From Neoechinorhynchus agilis (lineage: Eukaryota > Acanthocephala), in NCBI GenBank assembly GCA_051530055.1, contig CM121342.1, forward strand, positions 6,076,001-6,140,000: 64,000 nt of DNA. Direction: 5' to 3'. Numbering within the stretch: position 1 is the stretch's first letter; each line of letters opens with the position of its first letter. Of this stretch, positions 10,954 through 22,002 are shown one piece after another. The translations under genes were made by a program, and so were the position numbers. The notes beneath the pieces are model-generated. The model did not search any database and was not told the DNA's origin. It was given only the letters and a program-made list of their open reading frames with translations.

Positions 10954-12447
10954 TGTTGCTGAGGTGATTCCTACTCTCCGGACAATAAAGATATTTCGCC
11001 GTGTAAATCCAGGATTCTCAAGCATAAAAATTCAAAATTAAACTTCAAAAATTAAAAATAATATCTTTATTGTCCGGAGAGTAGGAATCACCTCAGCAAC
11101 AGAACAAATATTCGTCTGATGTAAAAGGTTCCTCGGAGGTATTATAGCGTTGCTGAGGGGATTCCTACTCTCCGGACAATAAAGATATTTCGCCGTGTAA
11201 ATCCAGGATTCTCAAGCATAAAAATTCAAAATTAAACTTCAAAAATTAAAAATAATATCTTTATTGTCCGGAGAGTAGGAATCACCTCAGCAACAGAACA
11301 AATATTCGTCTGATGTAAAAAGTTCCTCGGAGGTATTATAGTGTTGCTGAGGGGATTCCTACTCTCCGGACAATAAAGATATTTCGCCGTGTAAATCCAG
11401 GATTCTCAAGCATAAAAATTCAAAATTAAACTTCAAAAATTAAAAATAATATCTTTATTGTCCGGAGAGTAGGAATCACCTCAGCAACAGAACAAATATT
11501 CGTCTGATGTAAAAGGTTCCTCGGAGGTATTATAGCGTTGCTGAGGGGATTCCTACTCTCCGGACAATAAAGATATTTCGCCGTGTAAATCCAGGATTCT
11601 CAAGCATAAAAATTCAAAATTAAACTTCAAAAATTAAAAATAATATCTTTATTGTCCGGAGAGTAGGAATCACCTCAGCAACAGAACAAATATTCGTCTG
11701 ATGTAAAAGGTTCCTCGGAGGTATTATAGTGTTGCTGAGGGGATTCCTACTCTCCGGACAATAAAGATATTTCGCCGTGTAAATCCAGGATTCTCAAGCA
11801 TAAAAATTCAAAATTAAACTTCAAAAATTAAAAATAATATCTTTATTGTCCGGAGAGTAGGAATCACCTCAGCAACAGAACAAATATTCGTCTGATGTAA
11901 AAAGTTCCTCGGAGGTATTATAGCGTTGCTGAGGGGATTCTCCGGACAAAAAGATATTTCGCCGTGTAAATCCAGGATTCTCAAGCATAAAAATTCAAAA
12001 TTAAACTTCAAAAATTAAAAATAATATCTTTATTGTCCGGAGAGTAGGAATCACCTCAGCAACAGAACAAATATTCGTCTGATGTAAAAAGTTCCTCGGA
12101 GGTATTATAGCGTTGCTGAGGGGATTCCTACTCTCCGGACAATAAAGATATTTCGCCGTGTAAATCCAGGATTCTCAAGCATAAAAATTCAAAATTAAAC
12201 TTCAAAAATTAAAAATAATATCTTTATTGTCCGGAGAGTAGGAATCACCTCAGCAACAGAACAAATATTCGTCTGATGTAAAAAGTTCCTCGGAGGTATT
12301 ATAGTGTTGCTGAGGGGATTCCTACTCTCCGGACAATAAAGATATTTCGCCGTGTAAATCCAGGATTCTCAAGCATAAAAATTCAAAAATTAAACTTCAA
12401 AAATTAAAAATAATATCTTTATTGTCCGGAGAGTAGGAATCACCTCG
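10954..12447. repeat. Tandem array of eight 194-bp foldback units
   Basis: Each unit contains a 42-bp inverted repeat. In the first unit the left arm is 10954-10995 and the right arm 11060-11101, and they are perfect complements around a 64-bp AT-rich spacer. A 46-bp linker with CCTCGGAGG joins units; the period is 194 bp and there are eight copies. Later copies have GGGG for GGTG in the left arm, a single mismatch. The sixth copy (about 11924) has lost several bases in its left arm. The structure is that of a small TIR element amplified head to tail. A diverged relative of the arm (TGATTCCTACCGCTCCGGAT) lies at about 57525. Confidence 0.95.
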
Positions 12448-12592
12448 CACCTTTATTTTTTCTTAAAACGAGGAGAACGTTAGAATCGGCTTAAAATTAG
12501 TTTCTTCGATATCGCCCTGTCGATCTCACTATACCCAAAGTCTACATTTTTCTTTTTAAACAGTTTTGGTTCATAGATCGAGTTGATCACTT

Positions 12593-13537
12593 TTAACTTG
12601 ATGGTAAACAAAATAATCTATAGCATTGTACATTACAAATATCCGAATAATTACGCTTAGATTCATCGGAAACAAATGCGAACATTTGCTCACATTTACC
12701 TCGGCACCTAAAGTAACACTGATTCTTTGGAAAGATCTTAAAAGGAGTTGGACTCGTTTCTTGACTTAATAAGTTTCGAGCATCAGTTGCCGTCAAATTG
12801 CAAAACTCAATTCTACATTTTACATTGCACTTTCGCCACCACAATTCTTTGATTTCTTCGTCCGTGAACGTATGAACCGAGTGGCAAAATCTCCAGCAAT
12901 CCAAACTGCACTGTGCTTCAAAGAAACCTTTTTCTTGAATTGCAACGTTCATTGAATGTTTCGCTGCTCGATTCCAATCGCAAACGCCTTTTCTGCACTG
13001 TCTATTGCAACTTGACCAAAATGCATTTCGTCTCGGATTAGAAATCTCAACGAACAGTGAATGACACAAGGATTGACATTTATCAGTACACAAAGCTTTG
13101 TTCAAAGGTTCAATTTGGTTATCTATGAATAGAATCGCAGTCACCGGTGGTCTACTTTTATCGCTTAAATCGAATAAAAGACAAAAAGTACCAATGCATC
13201 GATTGTTACATTGCGTCCAAAGAGCATTTCTCGCGTTCATTTGAATTCGTAAATACAAAGGATAACACAGAATTGAGCATTTAGATTTACAGGAAAGATG
13301 ATCGTTTTTTTCAATCAGTTCATTTTGTTCCCTAAGAAGTGTTCGTGGGCATACAATGAGGCGACATTTTATTCTACAATCCTCATTGAATTTGAAAAGT
13401 GGCATCGATAATGACGACTGACACACTGATTGGCACTCCCGATCGCAGTGTTCAATCGGTATCACTGAAGCCAGCAAGAATAATCTTATCGAAACTCTAA
13501 GCAATATGAACAAAATAAAGCGACTTGAATTGAACAT
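12593..13537 (-). CDS. Secreted protein with five six-cysteine hairpin modules
   Basis: A single-exon 314-residue frame. The N-terminus (hydrophobic FILFILL and LFLLASV) is a signal peptide. Five modules follow. Modules 2-5 are C-x3-C-x3-C-x18-C-x3-C-x4-C exactly; module 1 has x14 instead of x18. The position after Cys3 is usually His or Tyr, and W or an aromatic precedes Cys4, as in NALWTQC, NAFWSSC and ELWWRKC. The module matches the single one in the protein at 4702-4983. No known domain name comes to mind. Each module is likely a disulfide-braced helical hairpin, and the protein is likely extracellular (structural, binding or defence); both are inference. The regular spacing with divergent residues between cysteines indicates an old, selected domain. 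Confidence 0.8.
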   Translation of the reverse strand: MFNSSRFILFILLRVSIRLFLLASVIPIEHCDRECQSVCQSSLSMPLFKFNEDCRIKCRLIVCPRTLLREQNELIEKNDHLSCKSKCSILCYPLYLRIQMNARNALWTQCNNRCIGTFCLLFDLSDKSRPPVTAILFIDNQIEPLNKALCTDKCQSLCHSLFVEISNPRRNAFWSSCNRQCRKGVCDWNRAAKHSMNVAIQEKGFFEAQCSLDCWRFCHSVHTFTDEEIKELWWRKCNVKCRIEFCNLTATDARNLLSQETSPTPFKIFPKNQCYFRCRGKCEQMFAFVSDESKRNYSDICNVQCYRLFCLPSS

Positions 13538-13854
13538 TTTAATTTGTGTGTTAGTCTCAAATCACAGTTGGCGAATTTCGAACTCGTTTTCATGGTAACA
13601 ATTAAACTTTAGTCTAAAAATAAGAAATATATTTCTAGTTTTTAAGCCCGTTTCGAACGCACGAAGCTCTCGAAACCGTGGTAAATCGTTTTATTTTTGT
13701 GATTGAAAACCTATAAAACGCCGTCGAACCCCTCAGAATAATCAATTTCCCGTGAAACTGAAAAGATAACGCAAAAGCGCAGAGCACACAATTTTATTCC
13801 GAATAAAAATCGAAATAAAATCTCGAATTTAAAAAGGAGACGACCAAGCATTCG
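13538..13854. other. Intergenic spacer
   Basis: About 320 bp between two minus-strand genes. No motif recognised beyond AT-rich sequence. It probably holds the promoter of the Cys-rich gene and the 3' end of nothing else that I can see. Confidence 0.4.
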
Positions 13855-14263
13855 CTAACTAGCCCTCTTCTTCCTTTTGGTCCTTTTTGTCCTTCTTTTT
13901 CGTGCTTTGCTCACCTACAAATCAAGTATAAATTAAGTGAATTTCTACTAGGAAATAAAACAAATTACGGGTTTGCCCTTTTTCTTTTGTTTGCCCTTTT
14001 TCTTTTGTTTGCCCTTTTTACTCGGCTTCTTTTTCGTCCTCGCTTTTTTTGTCGGTTGTTTCTTATTCAATTCGATATTCTCGACAACTACAGACCTTTT
14101 TAATTCAACGAGAAAAAACATTCTCGCCAGCAATTTCTTTGGCCACTTACCTCCGAGAACGTACATCGTTTCTACTCTTTCCAACCTCACAAATCTCTTC
14201 AAGCTGCTGGCCGTGTTCATCCGCCCAACTTACACTCTTACTAACTTCACGTTTTAATTTCAT
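13855..14263 (-). CDS. Small Lys/Arg-rich protein with an RVxF-like motif
   Basis: Three exons join cleanly: 14151-14263, 13969-14095 and 13855-13914, with introns of 55 and 54 bp (GTAAGT...AAAAAG and GTAATT...TTGTAG). The product is 99 residues. The N-terminal part contains KSVSWADEHGQQLEEI; KSVSW fits the loose RVxF docking motif for protein phosphatase 1, [RK]-x-[VI]-x-[FW]. The rest is very basic, with KKGKQ repeats and an RKRRTKRTKRKKR tail, so a nuclear or nucleolar location is likely. A PP1-regulatory role is only a suggestion from the motif. I do not recognise the family. The phase-consistent three-exon model with near-consensus splice sites supports a real gene. Confidence 0.6.
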
Positions 14264-14784
14264 ATTTAAAAAACCGATCGAATTTCGTGTGACTACACAA
14301 ATTAAGTTGTTGTTTTGGTTTAAATCGCAAAAATGCGAACATTAAAAAAACAATATATAAAAAAATTCGTGCACTACCGGCGGCAAACATTGAGATTCAC
14401 AACACAGAAAAAAAAGAATATACCAGTAGAATTTTATTATTGAATCACAGAAGATTGAATTATTTATATTGGTTCTGGCGAAGAGATTACAATGTAAAGA
14501 TGGTCATCATTTTAACGTGAATTTTTTTATGGATCTCAATAACTTTTACAATAATAAAGCACAAAACGTGCAATCACCACCAATAATTGATTTATTTTTG
14601 ATGATTTTCGGTCTTCTATCTAATCGAAGACAGATCTAGTCGATTAGATCATTCGAAATGATTTTAAGCGGCCGATTATTTTCGGATTTACACAATCTTG
14701 TACGCCTTTTGATCAACACTGTTTAAAGATCGAAATTAAGAGAAAAAATTAAAATATTCAAGCAAATGAATTTATGACTAAATA
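14264..14784. other. Intergenic spacer
   Basis: About 520 bp of AT-rich sequence upstream of the Lys-rich gene. I see no gene, RNA or repeat in it. Confidence 0.4.
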
Positions 14785-15510
14785 GTCTAATTGTCCTTTG
14801 CACCAATAGAATTCTTAGAGACTTGAAGTCTAATTGTCCTTTGCACTAATAGAATTCTTAGAGAGTCTAAGTCTAATTGTCCTTTGCACCAATAGAATTC
14901 TTAGAGAGTCTAAGTCTAATTGTCCTTTGCACCAATAGAATTCTTAGAGACTTGAAGTCTAATTGTCCTTTGCACCAATAGAATTCTTAGAGAGTTGAAG
15001 TCTAATTGTCCTTTGCACCAATAGAATTCTTAGAGAGTTGAAGTCTAATTGTCCTTTGAACCAATAGAATTCTTAGAGACTTGAAGTCTAATTGTCCTTT
15101 GCACCAATAGAATTCTTAGAGAGTCTAAGTCTAATTGTCCTTTGCACCAATAGAATTCTTAGAGACTTGAAGTCTAATTGTCCTTTGCACCAATAGAATT
15201 CTTAGAGACTTAGTCTAATTGTCCTTTGCACCAATAGAATTCTTAGAGACTTGAAGTCTAATTGTCCTTTGCACCAATAGAATTCTAATAGAGTTGAAGT
15301 CTAATTGTCCTTTGAACCAATAGAATTCTTAGAGACTTGAAGTCTAATTGTCCTTTGCACCAATAGAATTCTAATAGAGTTGAAGTCTAATTGTCCTTTG
15401 CACCAATAGAATTCTTAGAGACTTGAAGTCTAATTGTCCTTTGCACCAATAGAATTCTTAGAGACTTGAAGTCTAATTGTCCTTTGCACCAATAGAATTC
15501 TTAGAGAGCT
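14785..15510. repeat. 43-bp minisatellite, about 17 units
   Basis: Units share GTCTAATTGTCCTTTGCACC followed by AATAGAATTCTTAGAGA and a short variable join (CTTGAA, GTCTAA or GTTGAA). The variable joins define at least three unit subtypes that are interspersed. A few units are shortened (near 15205) or carry GAATTCTAATAGAG. The last unit runs directly into the dispersed repeat at 15541. Confidence 0.95.
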
Positions 15511-15540
15511 GACTCGTTCGATGTCAGTTGCGGGAGATTG

Positions 15541-15655
15541 AGAGGGAATCATTTCGAAGCATTTAGAGAAATTCAGATGGACTCTGTGAGTGGTGCAGAA
15601 ATCTTTGATGTGGATGATTTCGTTAGAGATTAAGGAGAAAAAGAGGTGGTGATTG
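15541..15655 (+). repeat. Dispersed repeat, inverted copy of 207-315
   Basis: Near-identical to the reverse complement of 207-315. It follows directly on the 43-bp array, whose last unit blends into GAGAGCTGACTCGTTCGATG, a sequence also echoed in the 361-bp repeats downstream. Confidence 0.75.
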
Positions 15656-16350
15656 AGTGATGAGATCGAAAGTTGGGTTTAAAGTTCGTACTCGTCACCT
15701 CAACTTTTACCCATTAATCCGGAGGAATAGGAGGTCTTAGGTCGCTATCCGATTTATTTCTTGAATCATTCGAATTCATGGTCCTTATTCCGTTATTCGG
15801 AAATATTATGCGCCACATGCAATCAAAAATTCGTAAATTTATTCGAATTAAAGTCACTGTTTGTTTAGAGTCCTGCTCTTAGGTTTTGCTTGGTTGTAAA
15901 TGAAAAAACTTGATCCTGTGACTTAATTCCTGAACTCCGCAATTCCGTTTGGGTACTTTACATTATAAGAGAAGTGCAGAAAGGAGTCTGTAGACTCGAA
16001 TGCCGAGCCACGGGGGGAAATATAACGGGCACAGAGCTACTAAAAGTGTACTAAGCATTGCCGATGTTCTTTTTCGATGTGAAGGTGAAGTGAAGGATAT
16101 TGATGGTTGCCTTTTATAGAGAAGTAACGTCGCAAAAGGAAGCAATGAGTAATACGAATAAATGGTAGAACCACTCATTGATACGCCCGCGAAATAGAAA
16201 CCTTTTTATCCACCCCCGAAGATGATTCGATTTCATTGTCCTCAACGAGACATTTCCTTCAAAGAGAAATAATTAAGATTGAGGAGCGTGGAATGTCACC
16301 ATGAAGAAAATTTTAATGGCGATGAAGATTCCTGGTTCCGGGCGTTAATA
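15656..16350. other. Intergenic region
   Basis: No supported gene. The minus-strand frame at 15963-16178 has no recognisable domain and is not called. Confidence 0.35.
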
Positions 16351-17110
16351 AATAAACGCAAATTTTAGAGGTATTTCGTTTAAGAGTGAAATGTGTAAGT
16401 CCCGTTTCAGATTTTATTGAAATTGAAGCCGTAGAATTCTTAAAGAGTTGACTCTTTGGATGTCATTCGGAAGATGAAGGGATCATTTCGAAGCATTTAG
16501 AGAAGTTCAGGTGGAGTTCGTGAGGTTTGAATCTTTCCTTAGGTTCATTTCGTGTTAAGATATCCGAGAGAGGGAGAAGATTGGACAGTATGGAAAAAAG
16601 GAGCCAAGGTTGAGGGAGGATTTAAAGGAATCGGGATTGCGAGTGTTGTATTCGTGTGAAAAGAGGAATAAAATGTAGTGGGTGAAGGGATTTTTAAATG
16701 GCTTTGGCGTTTGAAGACGTAGATTTTAAAGGTATTTCATTCAAGAGTGAAATGTGTAAGTCCCATTTAGGATTTTATTGAAATTGAAGCCGTAGAATTC
16801 TTAAAGAGTTGACTCTTTGGATGTCATTTGGAAGATAAAGGGATCATTAAGAAGCATTTAGAGAAGTTCAGGTGGAGTTCGTGAGGTTTGAATCTTTCCT
16901 TAGGTTCATTTCGTGTTAAGATATCCGAGAGAGAGAAGATTGGACAGTATGGAAAAAAGGAGCCAAGGTTGAGGGAGGATTTAAAGAAATTGGGATTGCG
17001 ATTGTTGTATTCATGTGAAAATGGGAATAAAATGTAGTGAGTGAAGGGATTTTTAAATGGCTTTGGCGTTTGAAGACGTAAATTTTAAAGGTATTTCGTT
17101 TGTAGGAGAG
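16351..17110. repeat. Two tandem 361-bp repeats plus a partial third
   Basis: The words GCCGTAGAATTCTTAAAGAG (16427 and 16788) and GGTGGAGTTCGTGAGGTTTG recur 361 bp apart, and the unit edge TTTTAAAGGTATTTCGTTT appears again at about 17083. Copies differ at scattered sites and small indels, so the duplication is older than the homogenised arrays. The unit includes sequence related to 15541-15600. The stretch 17111-17431 that follows holds nothing I recognise. Confidence 0.85.
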
Positions 17111-17431
17111 TGAATAGTACTATTTACGATATCACCAAGAAAGAGTTAAAATTCCTTTGTTTGAACCAATAGATATGATTTTTAACGAAAAGTTGATGAC
17201 TTTACGTCTTTCTTAGAGATAAACAGAAACAAAGTTCGTCATAACTCCTTGATTTTAAGCTCTAAAGGCACAGTGATGATTACCGTCTCCTTGGGAGGAA
17301 TCTGATGATCGGTATTCGCAGGACAGCGCTTCCCTTACCAACAAATCAAAGATAACTTAAGTTACATATTGATGTGACCAACTGAGCCAAAACCAATTCG
17401 ATACCGATTAATAGCACTCAAATCATTCTCC

Positions 17432-17827
17432 TCACTTTTTATCTACCTCGTTTTCATCATCATCATCATCATCATCATAATCATTATTCTCTGGCATATC
17501 AACAATTAAAACAAGATGCTTGAATACTCTCGATCTCAATCGTTTTTCCACTACACAATTCACTGCACTAACTAACGTCCTTCCATTTCGGCGCTCGACG
17601 TCCTTAATCCGCCCGTTAATCTCGATTGCATTAAACCCGTTTAAATCCTCCATAAGACTGTTGTACAATTTCTTAATGGACCCATGACTGATCGTTCCTT
17701 CCTTGTCCAATTTCCCAAGTACGTCGTTCAATTCAATATTCAACGCTTGGTATTTGGTCGGCGCGGTCGCAATCTTCCATTTGTTCGATTGATCTGAGTG
17801 TTCGATTGGGCTTTGGTCATCTTCCAT
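17432..17827 (-). CDS. Hypothetical protein with acidic tail
   Basis: A 131-residue frame starting with ATG at 17827. The middle is predicted helical (TKYQALNIELNDVLGKLDKE, then GSIKKLYNSLMEDL). The end is a run of Asp (seven in a row) followed by ENEVDKK. The Asp run is encoded by repeated ATC-type triplets (TCATCATCAT on the plus strand), i.e. a small microsatellite. No family is recognised. Codon content looks like that of neighbouring genes and the start lies in an AT-rich leader, so I judge it probably real. Confidence 0.55.
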   Translation of the reverse strand: MEDDQSPIEHSDQSNKWKIATAPTKYQALNIELNDVLGKLDKEGTISHGSIKKLYNSLMEDLNGFNAIEINGRIKDVERRNGRTLVSAVNCVVEKRLRSRVFKHLVLIVDMPENNDYDDDDDDDENEVDKK

Positions 17828-18228
17828 TAATGACTTATGGGGCCAAGTCTAAAATGGTCAGCAATACTGACGCTGTGATTCAAATAAAGTTTGAATTCTT
17901 GTGAAATCGACGAAAAAATGGGTTTCGGTTCAAAATGAAGCCGTCTATTTTGGTTTTGTCATCGACAGAGAAAATCCTTTAGGGTAAACAAAGTATACCT
18001 TTTTTTTAAAAAAAATAATTCCATATTTTTAGTTTATTGGGGAAATAATTCGAAAGAGGCGAGGTTACCTCCTTCGAAATCTTCTTTTTCTTAGCCTTTC
18101 TCCAGTTTAAAGTATATTTATGGTTGTTTCTAGAATAAAAAATACGGCGAACTGTCACGTTGTTTAATTTTCCGATCAGTAAGTTATTAGCTAATGTGAA
18201 TACACTATAGGAAATTCCGAATCTCTTT

Positions 18229-20957
18229 TTAAAACGCATAAGTTTCTCCTTCGCATCGTTCAACAACGAAACTGTCCACGTTCTTGGCTAAAATATCGGT
18301 CAATGAATCGAACGTTACATTGGCCATATCGTCAAAAAGGTTCACTTTTCTCTTTTCTTCGCTTCTTTTCCCTGACATTATGAGCTTCAGAGCGCCGTGT
18401 TTGATGGAAGATTCGGGATGCGTGGCATCGGTGGCTGCCTTTCGCGACCTTTGTGGACTTAAGAATCCCGCTGGTGATTCTGAATCGAGACTTCGGTTAA
18501 ATCCCGTCCATTTAAGAACCCGTTCAACGATCACACTTGCAGAACTATTGATCGCATCAATCCCTTTGGTCAATGAATCGATAAAGGTATAGATGAAAAG
18601 CCGCGTATCGTTGTACTTTGAAACAATTTCAACAACGTCGCTTATTGTTTTCTTTATGTAAGGATATTGGAAAAGAGATAGTTCTGCTGATCGAGGACCG
18701 GATATTTTTGGACGGAAAAATACGAATTCGTATAGGAATGCGCACAGAAGTTTGCAAAGATCCTTTGATTTAACGATTAAAATTGACTGATTACGAATTG
18801 TGTCCAATACGAACGTCCAGCATTGATCGAACGAGAATTGATCGTCCATCAGTTCGAGGATTGTTTTTGAGATTGGTCCAGGTAAACAATCACGGTGGTT
18901 ACCGCTTCGAATTCGCGTGTAAGCCAAATCGGTCAATCGGTGCTGATCAACGAGCGAAGTGAGAATATCGAAGCATAAACTGGATAAACGAGCATCTTCG
19001 CTCGACAGTTCAACGAGTGAACAGACCGAATGTTTATCAGGGCGAAATTCTAGATCAATTGATCGACAAAAGTATTCAGATATAGCTACAAGAGACGGTC
19101 GAACCAATGCGGATATTTGACGGACACTCGCAATATGGACGAAACATTGAAGAGTTTGATTTAAATAAGCGATGTTTGGAACATTTAAAGAAAACCCAGA
19201 ATTCCAAACCTGCCGATGTAAGAAACACTGATTGGTACAGAACGTAGTTAAGGTATTAATGATGGTTCTCGTAGCCGTATCAGCAGGCTCTCCTCTATCC
19301 ATGAATTTGACATTGATTTGAACGATATGTTGAAGCAGATGATCCAAATCTAAGATGATTTCGAGTCTCATAAGATTCGTATGTGCAATCAAATGTTCAA
19401 TTAAGGAAAATATGACGAGGATCGACTTGAGGTCATTGAGTAGGTCAAGTTGAGATACAAGTGCACTCGTGAGCATCGTGGCGGCAAAACTTCCAGCACA
19501 ACTTTGACTAGCGGACTCCATCATCACCTCAATGAGCTTCCGTGCGTTCTGCTCACATTCAACACTTCCACCACTTAAATTCTTAGCAATGAAATGAGAA
19601 GCAGATAGACTGAGATCTCTAAAATGTGCCAAACTTATACAATGCTCAAAAATGTTACATAAAAGATCTCTGGACTCGTCTATCCAATCCGAAGAATCTT
19701 TCAATGGCGTAAGAACAGGAACCAGGATTTTACTTGTAGCGTCCTTATGCATCCCAGATACCATCAAAGAGTTCTCGGAATCGGCTCGGAGTTTACGTTC
19801 GAGCGATTTTAGACCTCTAAGACCAATTAAACGAAGTCGATGATAGTCTTCAGTTTTCGGTATGGGAGTCATGCACAAGGAACAAAGACAACTGAGCAGT
19901 TTTCCATAGTCGCGATTGTATTGAATGTTCTGCTCGAGAATGTCACAGAACTTGTTAAGAGAACCTATCGCCGAGTTTAACACATCGAAATCGGTCGAAC
20001 CTCGAACTGAACACACTGAAAAGACGCTCTCTATTGTCCGTAGTTGCAGGAGCACTTTGTGAAAGAACACACGAAAAATCTAAAGCTTGAATCTCTTGTG
20101 GATAAAATTTTAGGCAAGGGCTCAAGTATAATTTTGAAATTTTCTGAAAACCTTCATTGAAATTATCTTTGCTTTTTAAGTAAGCGTTTTTAAAGGAAAA
20201 TTGAACTTTTTTTAAATTTGAAAACCCTAAAACCTTAATCAAAGTGACTACTGTTTTCTAAATAAGCCTTTTTTAAAGGGAAATTAAATTTAAAAACCCT
20301 AAAAACTCGATCAAAGTGACCACTGATTTATAAGCAAGCCTTTTTATAGGGAAATTAAATTTTTAAAAATTTGAAAACCTTAAAAACTCGATCAATGTGA
20401 CCACTGATTTATAAGTAAGCCTTTTTATAGGGAAATGGAATTTAAAAACCCTAAAAAACTCGATCAAAGTGACCACTGATTTATAAGCAAGCCTTTTTAT
20501 AGGGAAATTAAATTTTTAAAAATTTGAAAACCTTCATCAAAGTGACCACTGATTTCCAAGTAAGCCTTTTTAAACGGAAATAAAATTTAAAAAATTTGAA
20601 AGCCTTAAAACCTTAATCAAAGTGACCACTGCCTTTTAAATAAGGATCCACGAATAGAATCACCTGAGAATCGGGAACATTCTTCATCAGTTCTGTCATT
20701 GCCTGAAGCGATAGGATTACATAAGGCCAATCTCGGCGTCTCTTAAGATACCTCCGCGTCTTTTGTGATAGAAACACAAAAACCCGATCGAGTTTCTCAG
20801 GTTGAGTTTGGACGAAGAATGCGAGTTTTGAGAGATCGTTCGTCTGTAAACCTTCTGCGGCACTGTGTTGAGGATAAATTTTAGTAACCAATCTCTTATA
20901 TTTCGTCATTAGATAAAATCCACAGCAGGAGCAGTCAGTAAGTTGTAGCGAAAACAT
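18229..20957 (-). CDS. EFR3: EFR3-like plasma-membrane scaffold protein
   Basis: EFR3 anchors the PI4-kinase III alpha complex (with TTC7 and FAM126) to the plasma membrane. Exon 1 (20957 to about 20630) begins with a cysteine cluster (CSCC) that is palmitoylated in the family, then KYKRLVTKIYP, GLQTNDLSKLAFF, PEKLDRV and YVILSLQAMTELM, all matching the EFR3 N-terminus. Exon 2 (about 20054-18229) encodes roughly 610 residues of helical ARM/HEAT-like repeat including RLRLIGLRGLKSLERK. The intron (about 575 bp) is filled with a 75-bp tandem repeat. The junction is not certain: joining after GGCA or after GGCAGTG to the acceptor CACAAAG both keep frame and give about 717 residues (family about 820). 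The C-terminus is shorter and diverged. Confidence 0.88.
20225..20645. repeat. 75-bp tandem repeat in the EFR3 intron (6 units)
   Basis: CAAAGTGACCACTG or close variants recur at 20241, 20312, 20393, 20465, 20538 and 20618. The last copy overlaps the exon 1 donor region, so the repeat appears to include a duplicated exon-intron border; each unit then carries a donor-like CAGTGGTCACTTT on the gene strand. Confidence 0.8.
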
Positions 20958-21023
20958 GCAAGCCCGCTATAGTGCCGAAAGTCAGACGAGGAATAAATTT
21001 GGGTTTTTTTGCAATAAAATCGA

Positions 21024-21780
21024 TTCAGAAATGGAAATGTCGCTAACTTCTTTGTTTTTTACATGATCGATGACGCGTAATTGCGAAGATGAGATTTTTT
21101 GCGCAAAAATACGGAAGAATTGTTTTTATCCAGGTGGAACGGCTTTTTCACTGTGATAATGCCCATTGATCATTTGTGTTCGATAAAATGGGATGCTTTT
21201 CGATCAAAGCATTTAAAAGGGCCTAAAATAGATAAATTTTTGCAGAAAAATGGAAATGTCGCTAAGGTCTTTGTTTTTTACATGATCGATGACGCGTAAT
21301 TGCGAAGATGAGATTTTTTGCGCAAAAATACGGAAGAATTGTTTTTATCCACGTGGAACGGTTTTTTCACTGTGATAATGCCGATGGATCATTTGTGTTC
21401 GACAAATTGATACTCTTGCCGATAAAAAGCACTTAAAATTGACCAATTTTTGCAGAAAAATGGAAATGTCGCTAACGTCTTTGTTTTGCGAAACAAAAGA
21501 GACTGAAGAGGCAAGTAAAACCTTGCGAAATATTTCTCAAATAAAAAAATTAGTAACGACAACACCGGGGACAGGATTCGTCAACGTACAAAAAAGGAAA
21601 TGTCGCTAACTTCTTTGCTTTTTACACGATCGATGACGCATAATTGCGAAGATGGGATTTTGCGCTAAAATACGGAAGAATCGTACAATTTGATAAGGAC
21701 GCTTTTTATCCATGTGGAACGGTCGGTTTTTTGTCACTGCGATAATGTCGATTGATCGTCGGTATTCAATAAAATGAGGT
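21024..21780. repeat. Diverged 213-230-bp tandem repeat, 3-4 copies
   Basis: GGAAATGTCGCTAAC/G with TCTTTGTTTTTTACATGATC and GATGACGCGTAATTGCGAAG recurs from about 21034, 21251, 21464 and 21598. The third copy is interrupted at 21505-21595 by an insert containing GACAGGATTCGTCAACGTAC, which is the reverse complement of a sequence at 33052-33110. The array lies just upstream of EFR3 and may include its promoter. Confidence 0.8.
21505..21600 (-). repeat. Dispersed repeat fragment shared with 33050-33125
   Basis: The reverse complement reads GTACGTTGACGAATCCTGTC, then CCCGGTGTTG and TTGAGAAATATTTCGCAAGG; the same order with few changes is found at 33052-33120. It seems to have inserted into the tandem repeat copy here. 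Family unknown. Confidence 0.6.
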
Positions 21781-22002
21781 TGTTATCGATTTAAGGTTTT
21801 GAGTGGTTTTTCTATAAAATTGAAAGATTTGTTAGTTTTAACGTGCTTGGATGCTTTTTTTGTTATAAGAAATGCCAAGACTTTTTTTAAGTCGTTTTAG
21901 ATTTTCGATGCTCTAGAATTTATGAACTTATTTTTTGTTGCTTTTAATCGGATTATTATTTTAAATTAATCCGAGATAATCAATAACAACCCCAATTTAA
22001 AA

